Source: Phycisphaerae bacterium
GTDB lineage: Bacteria; Planctomycetota; Phycisphaerae; JAJVII01
Assembly: GCA_028706835.1 (NCBI GenBank)
Contig: JAQTVL010000016.1
Span: 1-19,140, forward strand
DNA: 19,140 nucleotides
Reading direction: 5' to 3'
In this document: piece after piece, positions 1 to 7,002 of the stretch
Layout of the letters: the number at the start of each line of letters is the position of its first letter
How positions within the stretch are numbered: the first letter of the stretch is position 1
Program-made: the position numbers and the translations under genes
Notes under the pieces: model-generated
Told to the model about the DNA's origin: nothing
Database searches by the model: none
What the model saw: the letters and a program-made list of their open reading frames with translations, nothing else

Positions 1-212
1 GCGACCAGCGTCGGCTGGCCTGGCCGGGTCAGCTCGACGCGGACGAGGTCCTTGGTGTCGGGCGTCGGGTCGATCAGGGCCTTGCCGAGGCGGGCGGGTT
101 TCTCGGGCTTCTTCTCGGCGCCCAGGCCCATCCAGCCGTTCTTCCACGCGGCCAAGTAGCCGACCCCAAGGGTCAGGGCCACCAGCAGCACGATGGTAGT
201 TTTGTGACTCAT
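1..212 (-). CDS. DUF4340-like protein of the gliding-type ABC cluster (N-terminal part only)
   Basis: This is the first 70 codons of a gene that runs off the left edge. The start is ATG at 212, with only a weak purine-rich stretch (GGGTGAAAAG) upstream. The peptide begins MSHKTTIVLLVALTLGVGYL, a short basic end and one hydrophobic segment at about residues 6-21, which fits a membrane-anchored or exported protein. A Lys/Glu/Pro-rich linker and a stretch on Asp/Val/Arg (DTKDLVRVEL) follow. Known of the family: ATPase-permease-GldG clusters are commonly followed by a DUF4340 protein that starts this way. The assignment rests mainly on that position, because the diagnostic repeated domain lies outside the window. 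It is the last visible gene of the leftward operon, separated from the GldG-like gene by 123 bp holding a paired palindrome. Confidence 0.55.
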   Translation of the reverse strand, partial: MSHKTTIVLLVALTLGVGYLAAWKNGWMGLGAEKKPEKPARLGKALIDPTPDTKDLVRVELTRPGQPTLV

Positions 213-273
213 AGCTTTTCACCCGTCTGAATCAGGAACACTTTATGCCGGATCCGTCCGACCCGGATTGCTC

Positions 274-329
274 CACCCCGAATCTAGGATTCGGGGCTTG
301 GCCAAGCCCCGAACCAGAGGTTCGGGGTG
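274..329. repeat. Head-to-head pair of family A palindromes (BIME-like)
   Basis: Two 30-nt palindromic units in opposite orientation share the central CTTGGCCAAG (297-306), so the 56 bp are symmetric about position 301.5. Left unit: CCCCGAATC-TAG-GATTCGGGG. Right unit: CCCCGAACC-AGA-GGTTCGGGG. Each stem has nine perfect pairs and a 3-nt loop. It fills the spacer between the GldG-like stop codon and the DUF4340-like start. There is no T-run, so it does not look like an intrinsic terminator. Related copies lie at 6396-6425, 6453-6482 and 14101-14130. Confidence 0.85.
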
Positions 330-335
330 CCGTTG

Positions 336-3113
336 TCAGTGCAGCCGCCTCAGATAGATCACCAGACCGCCGACGAGCAGCACCAGCAGCGGCCAGACGC
401 CGATCACCATGATCTGGATCGGCAGGAGGCGCTTGTCGGGCACGTTGATCGGCGGGAACGCGACCGGGCCGGCGGCGATCCAGTCCTTCTGCCCAGCCAG
501 GTAATACACCGAGTCGACCAGTATCTCCGGGTTGGCGTCCGGCGGAGGATCGAGCCGAAGGCCTTCCTCTTCGCTCAGCCGGGCGACCGGGCTGTCGACG
601 TAGCCGTCGAGCAGGCTCTGGCCGGCGGCGAACACGATCACGCGAGCCTTGCCGCCCTTGTCGGTGGTCCGCGAGGCCTCCGCCATCACGCACAGCGGCG
701 GGGCCATGTCCTTGTCGCCGCGGCGAATCACGGCCTGCGGCTGGTTCTCGATCTGGTTCTGAAGGTTCATGATGTCGCGAGTGGCGAACGTACTGCGGTC
801 GCTGCGCGGCACCTCGAGCAGTTGGACGTGCGTGACGCCCTCGACGTCCGACAGTTCAATCGGCGCGGCGTCCTCGAGCAGTATCCGCCGGTTGTTCAGC
901 GGCCGGCCGACCGGGTGGTTCTCGTCGAACCGGTTCACCAGCATCCATCGGATTCGCGTGCCGCTGACGTTGTAGGCGCCTTCTTCGCTGGTCGGGATGC
1001 CCTGGATCAGCCGGGCGTCGTTCTGGACTGTCAGGCCCCACTCTTCCTTCAGGTAGCCGTTCCACTCGTACTTCGGCGAAACCGGCTCGCCCATCATGCC
1101 CATTGGGCGCGGATAGGACCAGGCGGCCAGGAAGATCGCGTTCCCGTCCTGAATCGCCTCCTTGACGGCCTGGGCGTGTTGCGGGCCGAACTTTGCACCG
1201 GGCTCTTCCTGCTCGCGCTGCTGCATCGGATTCGGCAGCGGCGGCGGCAGCACGACGTAGACCCGCGGCAGCGGCTGGCGAGCGGGCTGGCTGGCCGGCG
1301 GAGTGGCCGACTTGTCCGCCTCGTCCTCGCCCCCATAGGCGGGGGCCGGCGGCTTGATGTCGCGGGCCAGGTTCCACTCCGTCACTTTGATGTTTGCCTT
1401 CTCCAGCCGGTCGCGGAGCGTGTTCATCCGGCTGTACGGGATTTCGCCTTCCTCCGGCCCGCGCTGCTGCATCTGCATCATCATCGGGTTGGGCTGGCCG
1501 GTGAAGTGGACGAAGACCACCTCGGCCAGCCTGTCCTTGCCGGCGGACAGGATCGCGGACCCGACAGCGGCGTCGCCGTTGAACGTGCGGCGCGTCTGCC
1601 GCTCCTTGGCGTCCATTTCGTTGCGAGGCATGGTCGCGACCTGAGGCCAGACCTCGTTGAAGTCCAGCAGCCTGGGGGTCGCGCCGGCCACCTCGATCAG
1701 CAGCAGGTTCTCCTGCTTGAATTTGTCGGCCAGGCCTGCGGTCTTGAGCGCGGGCAGCTTCTCCGCCCGGTCGCGCAGCTCGCGGACCGGCGCCAGAGCG
1801 GCCTCGATCTGCTGGTCGCTGCCGTCGAGGAACTGCTTGCTGTTCGCGTCGATCTGGCGCAGCAGGTTCAGCAGCGCCTGAATGCGTGTCAGGTTCTCCG
1901 CCGACGCGTTCGCCGCGAACTCCACCGCCTTCGCCCAGTCCGGCAGGAACTTCGCGTACTGGCCGGCCGGGAGGTTCTGGCTCATCTCGTTGAACACCTG
2001 GTTCAGGACGCTCGCCGGAATCATGGGGCTCTGTTCCGCCGCCAGCATCATCCGCCGCCCGCCCGCGTTCACCTGCATATACCACGGCAGGAAACTCGTG
2101 ACCGCGGGCTGGTCCGCCGAGAACTGTGCGAGCAATCGCCCCTGCTTGGCCAGCAGTTGCATTACCTTCTGGAACTGAGGCCGCAGGGCGTCTGCCGGCT
2201 GGGTCGTTGCCGGGGTCGCCGCCATTGCCGCCTGGAGGGCCTTGAATTCCTTGGCCAGGTCCTCGCCGATGGCCTTCGTATTCTTCGTCACGCCGCCGTC
2301 GTCGCCAGCCATCTTGGCGGCCAGTTCCTTCAACGAGACGAGCGACTTCTTGGTGCCCTCCAACTCGTCGACCACGCTCTTGAGCGTCTTCTTGACCGTC
2401 TCGGCCTGCTGGTCGTAGGCGGCCATCGGGCCCGCCTGCGGCTTCTTCAACTCGTCGTTCGCCTCGGAGAATTCCCGCGGAATCCGCTGGAACTGGTCGA
2501 TCGCCTCGCTGGTCTGGCGGAAGTAGCGCAGCCAGGCCGCGTTGTCGGCCGCCAGCGTCAGCAGCGATTTCTCCTGGGGCTCCAGCGCCGCCGTCACCTT
2601 CTCCTGGCGGGCCTGGAAATCGGAGATCAGGTCCTTGTAGCTCTTGATCTGCGGGGACTGGGCGTTCTCCAGCCGGGCCGCCAGCGCCGCCCGATCGTCC
2701 GTCGACGCGGCGTCGACAACCGTGACCTTCTTGCCGGCGGAGCGGATTTCGTCGGCCAGTTCGGTGACACGCGACTTGTAGTCCACGCCGGTCACTTCGT
2801 CACGGACCTTCTTGGGGTCCTGGCTGCCGTAGAGGATCGTCAGGGTGATCGGCTTGTCGACGTCCCGCACGATCTTCCGCGTCCGTTCCGACAACGAGTA
2901 TCGCCCCAGGCTGCTCCAGTCGCGGTGGGCCGGCAGTGTGGATGCGACGAAGTTGATGACCACCAGCAGGGCGCTGGCGATCGCGACGGTCAGCAGGACG
3001 TTGAGCCCCACGCCCAACCGCTGCCCAGCCGAGAAGCTCGGCCCGGCGACCTCCGGCGCTTCGGAGAGGGGCACGGGGGCGGCCGGGTCCTGGTTCTTGT
3101 TCTCTATCGCCAT
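336..3113 (-). CDS. GldG-like ABC transporter auxiliary protein, unusually long (925 aa)
   Basis: This is a membrane-anchored extracytoplasmic protein of the GldG/ABC-type uncharacterised transport family, which works with an ABC-2 permease and ATPase. A Pro-rich cytoplasmic N-terminus precedes a membrane segment at about residues 35-57, then the family's characteristic WSSLGRYSLSERT and a DKPITLTILYG strand (about 86-96). A second membrane helix near the C-terminus (IMVIGVWPLLVLLVGGLVIY) ends in LRRLH. Between about residues 145 and 475 lies a Lys/Gln/Ala-rich, predicted helical stretch absent from typical family members, which to my knowledge are about 500-600 aa. Met- and Pro-rich loops follow at about 545-560 and 625-670. 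The start is ATG at 3113 with GGAG eight bases upstream; the gene overlaps the permease by 10 nt, suggesting translational coupling. The transported substrate cannot be told from sequence. Confidence 0.82.
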   Translation of the reverse strand: MAIENKNQDPAAPVPLSEAPEVAGPSFSAGQRLGVGLNVLLTVAIASALLVVINFVASTLPAHRDWSSLGRYSLSERTRKIVRDVDKPITLTILYGSQDPKKVRDEVTGVDYKSRVTELADEIRSAGKKVTVVDAASTDDRAALAARLENAQSPQIKSYKDLISDFQARQEKVTAALEPQEKSLLTLAADNAAWLRYFRQTSEAIDQFQRIPREFSEANDELKKPQAGPMAAYDQQAETVKKTLKSVVDELEGTKKSLVSLKELAAKMAGDDGGVTKNTKAIGEDLAKEFKALQAAMAATPATTQPADALRPQFQKVMQLLAKQGRLLAQFSADQPAVTSFLPWYMQVNAGGRRMMLAAEQSPMIPASVLNQVFNEMSQNLPAGQYAKFLPDWAKAVEFAANASAENLTRIQALLNLLRQIDANSKQFLDGSDQQIEAALAPVRELRDRAEKLPALKTAGLADKFKQENLLLIEVAGATPRLLDFNEVWPQVATMPRNEMDAKERQTRRTFNGDAAVGSAILSAGKDRLAEVVFVHFTGQPNPMMMQMQQRGPEEGEIPYSRMNTLRDRLEKANIKVTEWNLARDIKPPAPAYGGEDEADKSATPPASQPARQPLPRVYVVLPPPLPNPMQQREQEEPGAKFGPQHAQAVKEAIQDGNAIFLAAWSYPRPMGMMGEPVSPKYEWNGYLKEEWGLTVQNDARLIQGIPTSEEGAYNVSGTRIRWMLVNRFDENHPVGRPLNNRRILLEDAAPIELSDVEGVTHVQLLEVPRSDRSTFATRDIMNLQNQIENQPQAVIRRGDKDMAPPLCVMAEASRTTDKGGKARVIVFAAGQSLLDGYVDSPVARLSEEEGLRLDPPPDANPEILVDSVYYLAGQKDWIAAGPVAFPPINVPDKRLLPIQIMVIGVWPLLVLLVGGLVIYLRRLH

Positions 3114-3817
3114 CGTCGTGACTCCAAAACCTTGACCGAGAGGAACAGGAAGAACAGCATCATGCTCAGGAAGAACACCAGCGAGCGAAGGTCAATGATG
3201 CCCTTGGAGAAGTTGTCGAAATTCGCGGACACGCTGACGTAGTTGACGAACCGGGCGACCCGCCCGGCCACCAGGCGGTTCAGCAGCAGCGGCAGCAGCG
3301 TGAAGATGGCCAACACCGCAGCCGACCCGAGGGCGGCCAGGAGTTGGTGTTTGGTTAGCGAGCTGAAGAACAGCCCGACGGCGATGAACATCCCGCCCAC
3401 CAGCATCATGCCGAAGTAGCCCATCAGCGCCTGCCCGAATTCCGGCTGGCTGTAGGCGGACAGCAGGAAATAGTGGGGCAGGGTGGTCAACAGCAGCAGG
3501 ACGTAGAAGCCGAGGACCCCGAAGAACTTGCCGAGCGCGACGTCGATCTCGGTGACCGGGGCTGTCATCATTGTCTCAATCGTGCCTCGTGCGTACTCGT
3601 CGCTGAGCAGCGCCATGGTCAATAGTGGCACGGAGAGCACCAGCACCCAAACCACATGCGAGAACACCTGCCGTAGCGATGCTTCCATTCCCGGACGGAA
3701 ATCCAACACGAACAGGATACCTACCAGCGCCAGGAACTTGGCCCCGATCACATACGCCCGCGGGCTGGTGAGCACGCTGGCCAACTCGCGCTTCGCGATG
3801 ACACACGTGTTTCGCAT
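3104..3817 (-). CDS. ABC-2 type permease, GldF-like
   Basis: This 237-aa integral membrane protein is the permease half of the transporter with the neighbouring ATPase. It begins MRNTCVIAKRELASVLTSPRAYV, the usual opening of this family (a short amphipathic stretch before the first membrane helix). About six hydrophobic segments follow, including one around YVLLLLTTLPHYFLL and a final one, LVFFLSMMLFFLFLSV. The SDEYARGTIETMMTAPVTEIDVALGKFFG segment between helices is typical of ABC-2 permeases; it holds the conserved Glu/Arg-Gly-Thr-Ile-Glu coupling region. I chose ATG at 3817 rather than the longer frame from 3844, because GAGG lies nine bases before it and the protein start matches the family. 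The gene overlaps the GldG-like gene by 10 nt. Confidence 0.88.
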   Translation of the reverse strand: MRNTCVIAKRELASVLTSPRAYVIGAKFLALVGILFVLDFRPGMEASLRQVFSHVVWVLVLSVPLLTMALLSDEYARGTIETMMTAPVTEIDVALGKFFGVLGFYVLLLLTTLPHYFLLSAYSQPEFGQALMGYFGMMLVGGMFIAVGLFFSSLTKHQLLAALGSAAVLAIFTLLPLLLNRLVAGRVARFVNYVSVSANFDNFSKGIIDLRSLVFFLSMMLFFLFLSVKVLESRRWR

Positions 3818-3851
3818 AATCGGTCCCTCGAAAAAGCCATCCACTTGCGGC

Positions 3852-3923
3852 GATCAGCGATCAGCTCTTAGCGGTCAGCTTTCAGCCAAAACAAGCTGAG
3901 GGCTGGCCGCTGATCGCTGACAG
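3852..3923. repeat. Inverted heptamer-word repeat, GATCAGC family
   Basis: The left arm is a run of 7-mers, GATCAGC-GATCAGC-TCTTAGC-GGTCAGC-TTTCAGC. The right arm, read on the other strand, is TGTCAGC-GATCAGC-GGCCAGC-CCTCAGC, so both arms keep a seven-base period with consensus nnTCAGC. It occupies most of the 112-bp spacer between the ATPase stop and the permease start. No T-run follows, so termination is not indicated. An effect on mRNA stability or on the ATPase:permease ratio is possible but unproven. Confidence 0.75.
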
Positions 3924-3929
3924 CTTTCT

Positions 3930-4904
3930 TTACGCCACCGCCGTCTTTTCCCGCAACTGCTGCTGGGCGGTCACCTGGACGAAAAAGTCTTCCAGGCTGC
4001 CCGATTCCCGGCGGATTTCACGCAACTGCCAGCCCGCGCCCGCCACGGCCTTGAACAACTCCGTCCGCGGGTCCTGGCCGGCCGCCGGCGTCACCGCCAG
4101 CCGGGCCCATTGGCCTTCCGCCGCCACGTCCACTTTCTTCACGCCGTTGACCGCCGCCAGCGACTTGACCATCGCCGCGGTCTCGGCGCCGCGGACCTCG
4201 AGCACCAGCCGGCCGGTCGTCACCTGGTCCCGCAGCGATGCGGGGGTGCCGTTGGCGATGATCTTGCCGCCGGCGATGATGATGATCTCCGAGCAGGTCT
4301 GCTCGACTTCGGGCAGGATGTGGCTGGACAGGATGATCGTGTGCTGCTGGCCGAGCTCCTGGATGAGGTGCCGCGTCTCGCGAATCTGCGTCGGGTCCAG
4401 CCCGATCGTCGGCTCGTCGAGCACCAGCACCGCCGGCTCGTGCATGATGGCGTCGGCCAGGCCCACGCGCTGGCGATAGCCCTTGGACAACTGGTCGATG
4501 CGGCGTTCCATCATGTTGGTCGGGGATCGCAGCCAGCAGCGGTCCGCCGCCTGCTCGACGGTGATCTTTCGCTGCTTGGCGGGGATGTTCTTCAACTCGG
4601 CCCGGAACTTGAGGTAGTCCTTCACCTTCATGTCCGGGTAGAGCGGCACGTTCTCCGGCAGATACCCGATCCGCCGGCGGACCTCCAGCGATTGGCTGAA
4701 CACGTTGTAGCCGGCGACGCTGGCCCGCCCGTCGCTGGCCGACAGATAGCAGGTCAGAATCTTCAGCGTCGTGCTCTTCCCCGCGCCGTTGGGCCCGAGG
4801 AAGCCGACGATCTTGCCTTCCGGCACGGTGAAGCTGATGCGGTCGACCGCCAGAACCGGACCGTAATACTTGGTCAGGTTCTCCACCTCAATCATTGCCT
4901 TCAT
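3930..4904 (-). CDS. ABC transporter ATP-binding protein, GldA-like
   Basis: This 324-aa cytoplasmic ATPase powers the transporter encoded downstream. From the ATG at 4904, Walker A is GPNGAGKST (residues 37-45), the signature LSKGY (139-143), Walker B AVLVLDEPTIGLDP (158-171) and the switch His in SSHILPE is about residue 195. The last roughly 90 residues (from about 230) form the extra C-terminal domain usual in DrrA/GldA-type subunits, with a predicted beta-rich RLVLEVRGAE stretch. I prefer ATG 4904 over the TTG at 4919, because GAGAGG sits just upstream of 4904. It is the first gene of the leftward operon, followed after 112 bp by the permease. The pairing with ABC-2 permease, GldG-like and DUF4340-like proteins supports the gliding-type exporter class, not necessarily gliding itself. 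Confidence 0.92.
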   Translation of the reverse strand: MKAMIEVENLTKYYGPVLAVDRISFTVPEGKIVGFLGPNGAGKSTTLKILTCYLSASDGRASVAGYNVFSQSLEVRRRIGYLPENVPLYPDMKVKDYLKFRAELKNIPAKQRKITVEQAADRCWLRSPTNMMERRIDQLSKGYRQRVGLADAIMHEPAVLVLDEPTIGLDPTQIRETRHLIQELGQQHTIILSSHILPEVEQTCSEIIIIAGGKIIANGTPASLRDQVTTGRLVLEVRGAETAAMVKSLAAVNGVKKVDVAAEGQWARLAVTPAAGQDPRTELFKAVAGAGWQLREIRRESGSLEDFFVQVTAQQQLREKTAVA

Positions 4905-5137
4905 GGTCGCCTCTCGCAATTGCGACAGAAATCCGCGCCGACAAGGTCCGGCGTCACACGACGCGCCTCCGGGGGCCGCGTCAGTCGATTGTTACGTCCG
5001 AGTTCGCCATCAGGTTCCGACCGGCGGACAACGCTCATCCCCCCAAGCCAGCCGACAAACGCTTTACAGTAGAAACCCACCAGGCCACAGGCAAGTTTCG
5101 GTTCCCTCCGGCCTGTCACCAGATTTCGAGTCTTACC

Positions 5138-5166
5138 ACTTAAGAGAGTCAGGGCGGTCTTGTCAA
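5138..5166 (-). promoter_or_regulatory. Candidate sigma-70 promoter of the ABC operon
   Basis: On the minus strand, a perfect -35 box TTGACA (5166-5161) is followed by a 17-base spacer and TTAAGT (5143-5138), which matches the -10 consensus at only three of six positions. Transcription would start near 5131, leaving a leader of about 225 nt before the ATPase start at 4904. The -35 and spacing are convincing; the -10 is weak. Confidence 0.4.
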
Positions 5167-5215
5167 GGCCTAGAGTGAAGTACTACCGATGCATACAAGG
5201 ATTCGACCCGGGGCG

Positions 5216-5269
5216 AAAGTTGGATTTCAAAGTTGGATTTCAACCCACACCCCCCTCTTGAAATTCAAC
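5216..5269. repeat. Direct repeat plus hairpin with C-rich loop (first of two)
   Basis: AAAGTTGGATTTC occurs twice in tandem (5216-5228 and 5229-5241). The second copy is the left arm of a hairpin: GTTGGATTTCAA (5232-5243) pairs with TTGAAATTCAAC (5258-5269) at 11 of 12 positions, around the 14-base loop CCCACACCCCCCTC. A similar hairpin with a C-rich loop lies at 5348-5402. Confidence 0.65.
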
Positions 5270-5347
5270 GTTTTGTGAAATTTGAAGTTTTGCGAACTCA
5301 GCCGGTGGCCCCGACCCAAGACACGGACCGCCTTCTTCCTGGCCTTC

Positions 5348-5402
5348 GAGTCAGATTGAGAAGTCACATTTCATCCCCTACCCCCCACTTGAAATCTGAC
5401 TC
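5348..5402. repeat. Hairpin with C-rich loop (second of two)
   Basis: GAGTCAGATT (5348-5357) is the perfect inverse of AATCTGACTC (5393-5402). Inside it ATTTCA and TGAAAT can pair around a loop containing TCCCCTACCCCCCA. The loop and its TTTCA/TTGAAAT borders resemble the hairpin at 5232-5269, although the outer stems differ in sequence. Confidence 0.6.
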
Positions 5403-5418
5403 AATTCCTGCTGATAAT

Positions 5419-5447
5419 TTGACATTAGATATTAATGCTGTTAATAT
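5419..5447 (+). promoter_or_regulatory. Sigma-70-type promoter for the PIG-L gene
   Basis: A perfect -35 box TTGACA (5419-5424), a 17-base spacer and TAATAT (5442-5447, four of six consensus positions) lie in an AT-rich stretch. Transcription would start near 5454, giving a leader of about 90 nt before the ATG at 5545. It is the best-formed promoter in the window, judged by eye. Confidence 0.6.
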
Positions 5448-5451
5448 GGAG

Positions 5452-5490
5452 GTAATATGATGGCATATTACTAAAAGAACTTACGTAAGT
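5452..5490. promoter_or_regulatory. Two perfect palindromes at and after the predicted start site
   Basis: GTAATATG and CATATTAC (5452-5471) form a perfect eight-base inverted repeat around ATGG. ACTTACGTAAGT (5479-5490) is a perfect uninterrupted 12-base palindrome. Both lie immediately downstream of the promoter at 5419-5447, a typical operator position. No regulator gene is adjacent, so the binding protein is unknown. The first could instead act as an RNA hairpin. Confidence 0.45.
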
Positions 5491-5544
5491 GCGACACTAT
5501 TCGCATCACGCAACAACACTAACTAACATGCTGTGGAGAACACC

Positions 5545-6393
5545 ATGTCCGACACCATCGAATTCGCCCGCCTCGTAGGCTCCGAACGCCGCGTCGGCGA
5601 CTCCCTGGCCGGCGTGTCCCGACACTGGCGGGGGGACCAGGAGCGGTTCCTCTTCATCTCCCCGCACGATGACGACGCGGTCCTCGGGGCAGGCCTGCTC
5701 ATGCAACTCGCCCAGCGCGAGCATGTGCCGGTCTACCTGCTCATCATCACCGATGGGGCCATGGGCTACTGTGTGCCCGAAGAGCGGCTGACCGTCTCCG
5801 GCATCCGCCACAAGGAAACGTTCGCTGCCTACCAGACGCTGGGTCTGCCAGCCGACCACATCGTCTGGATGGGGTTCCCGGACTGCCAGCTTTCCAACTA
5901 CCTCGGCCGCCGGCCGGCGGCGTCGAACGATCCGACCGCGATCGCCGGGTTCACCGGGTTGCAGAATTCCCTGACGCATCACCTTCGCCAGATTCGCCCG
6001 TCGCAATGTTTCATCCCGACGCACTCCGACCTGCACCCCGACCACCGGCTGGCACACGACGAGCTGATGATCAGCATCTTCCACGCCGCCGGGGAGATCT
6101 GGCCGGAGCTCGGGGTCCCGCTGCCGTGGATTCCGCACGTCAACGAGTTCGCCGTCTACTGCGATTTCCCCGCCCCGCCGAGCCTGCGGATTCGCACGCC
6201 GCAGGAATTCCTCAAACGCAAGCTCGACTCCATCGCCTGCTTCGCCAGCCAGCGGCAGATCGCCGCCACGGTGCAGGCCGTCGCCGACGCCGGGGCCGAG
6301 GAGTATCACCGCGCCTACGACCTGGCGCTTTATCAGCCGGCCCGCTACCGCTTGGCCTTCGACCAGCCGCCCGTCCCGCGGACGATGCGCTGA
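5545..6393 (+). CDS. PIG-L/LmbE family deacetylase
   Basis: This 282-aa protein belongs to the PIG-L family, zinc-dependent enzymes that remove N-acetyl groups from sugars such as N-acetylglucosamine conjugates. The first metal motif is SPHDDDAVLGAG (His41 to Asp44), where most members have HPDD(E). The second is HSDLHPDH (His160, His164-His167), matching the HPDH end of the family fold. The remainder reads as a typical Rossmann-like LmbE domain (VYLLIITDGAMGY after the first motif). No signal peptide is seen. The start is ATG at 5545 with GGAGA six bases upstream; the alternative GTG at 5533 lacks one. The substrate is not deducible: neighbours do not form a bacillithiol, mycothiol or lipid A set. 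The last codons lie inside a 57-bp tandem duplication. Confidence 0.88.
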   Translation: MSDTIEFARLVGSERRVGDSLAGVSRHWRGDQERFLFISPHDDDAVLGAGLLMQLAQREHVPVYLLIITDGAMGYCVPEERLTVSGIRHKETFAAYQTLGLPADHIVWMGFPDCQLSNYLGRRPAASNDPTAIAGFTGLQNSLTHHLRQIRPSQCFIPTHSDLHPDHRLAHDELMISIFHAAGEIWPELGVPLPWIPHVNEFAVYCDFPAPPSLRIRTPQEFLKRKLDSIACFASQRQIAATVQAVADAGAEEYHRAYDLALYQPARYRLAFDQPPVPRTMR

Positions 6394-6487
6394 TCGCCCC
6401 AGCCCGGACCCATAGGTTCCGGGTGTCCCGTTCCGCGGACGAATCGCTGATCGGCCAAGCCCGGAACCATAGGTTCCGGGTGTCCCG
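6374..6487. repeat. 57-bp tandem duplication carrying two family A palindromes
   Basis: Units 6374-6430 and 6431-6487 match at 51 of 57 positions. Each contains a family A palindrome: 6396-6425 (CCCGGACCC-ATA-GGTTCCGGG, one mispair) and 6453-6482 (CCCGGAACC-ATA-GGTTCCGGG, perfect). The first unit starts inside the PIG-L gene and contains its stop codon (6391-6393), so the second unit is a degenerate copy of the gene end plus the palindrome. No T-run follows. Confidence 0.85.
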
Positions 6488-6501
6488 TAGTGCGGTCCAA
6501 A

Positions 6502-6567
6502 GCGCGGATTTCACGGATTGCACGGAATGAAAATGGTATTATTCCGTGTCATCCGTGACATCCGTGT
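6502..6567. repeat. Inverted 9-mer word repeat, CGGATTTCA family, copy 1
   Basis: The left arm 6502-6528 reads as 9-mers CGGATTTCA-CGGATTGCA-CGGAAT. The right arm 6541-6567 (ATTCCGTGTC, then ATCCGTGAC, then ATCCGTG) is its inverse at 22 of 27 positions, with a 12-base loop. It lies just upstream of queD, so it may form the 5' leader. A second copy of the family is at 10721-10811. Confidence 0.8.
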
Positions 6568-6594
6568 TCGTCCCAACGGTTGGATCGCGAACCT

Positions 6595-6957
6595 ATGATC
6601 GCCACAATCACCAAGTCGTTCTGCTTCGAGGCCGCCCACTGGCTCCCCCAGGTCCCGCCCGAGCACAAGTGCCGCAAGATGCACGGCCACAGCTACCGCG
6701 TCAGCCTGGCGCTGACCGGCCCGGTGGACCCAGCCACGGGTTGGGTGATGGACTTCGGCCAGGTGGCAGCCGCGTCCGACCCGCTGCGGGCGAAGCTCGA
6801 CCACGCGACGCTGAACGATCTGCCCGGCCTGCAAAACCCGACCTCGGAAAACATTGCCCGCTGGATATGGGATCGCGTCAAGCCGGCCCTGCCGCTGCTG
6901 TCCGCCGTGATCGTCGAGGAGAACCCATCCAACCGCTGCGAGTACCGGGGCGAGTAA
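6595..6957 (+). CDS. queD: 6-carboxytetrahydropterin synthase (QueD / 6-PTPS family)
   Basis: This 120-aa cytoplasmic enzyme converts 7,8-dihydroneopterin triphosphate to 6-carboxy-5,6,7,8-tetrahydropterin, the second step of queuosine and other 7-deazaguanine synthesis. Zinc ligands are His15 (FEAAHWL), His30 and His32 (KMHGHSY). Cys26 in the CRKMHGH segment is the usual catalytic cysteine, with Asp69-His70 (LDHATLND) and Glu109 (VEENP) completing the active site. NPTSENIARWIW is a family-typical stretch. The length is normal. The start is ATG at 6595 by family alignment; no clear ribosome binding site precedes it, and an upstream in-frame TTG (6580) is less likely. No other queuosine gene is in the window. 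A pterin role in another pathway cannot be excluded, but the CxxxHGH pattern favours QueD. Confidence 0.93.
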   Translation: MIATITKSFCFEAAHWLPQVPPEHKCRKMHGHSYRVSLALTGPVDPATGWVMDFGQVAAASDPLRAKLDHATLNDLPGLQNPTSENIARWIWDRVKPALPLLSAVIVEENPSNRCEYRGE

Positions 6958-7002
6958 TCCTCTTGTTGCGTCCAGGCGGGGTTTTCATTAGAACAGATCG
7001 CC

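Larger units (their letters stand above)
4905..5544. other. 640-bp divergent intergenic region
   Basis: This region separates the leftward ABC operon from the rightward PIG-L gene. The short open frames here have no ribosome binding site, no recognisable protein motif and no codon pattern like the neighbours, so I see no gene. The right half (about 5215-5530) is clearly AT-richer than the rest of the window. It holds two hairpins with C-rich loops, promoter candidates on both strands and two perfect palindromes, listed separately. The left part (4905-5137) would be an unusually long leader for the ABC operon if the promoter at 5138-5166 is used. Confidence 0.7.

Noticed and set aside
327..3242. 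A 971-codon open frame on the plus strand opposite the GldG-like gene
   Set aside because: It is an antisense shadow in GC-rich DNA: rich in Arg, His, Leu and Gln, with no domain, while the minus frame has membrane segments, family motifs and a ribosome binding site.
5233..5460. 75-codon open frame on the plus strand between the ABC operon and the PIG-L gene
   Set aside because: It runs through both C-rich-loop hairpins and the promoter, has no ribosome binding site and no recognisable motif.
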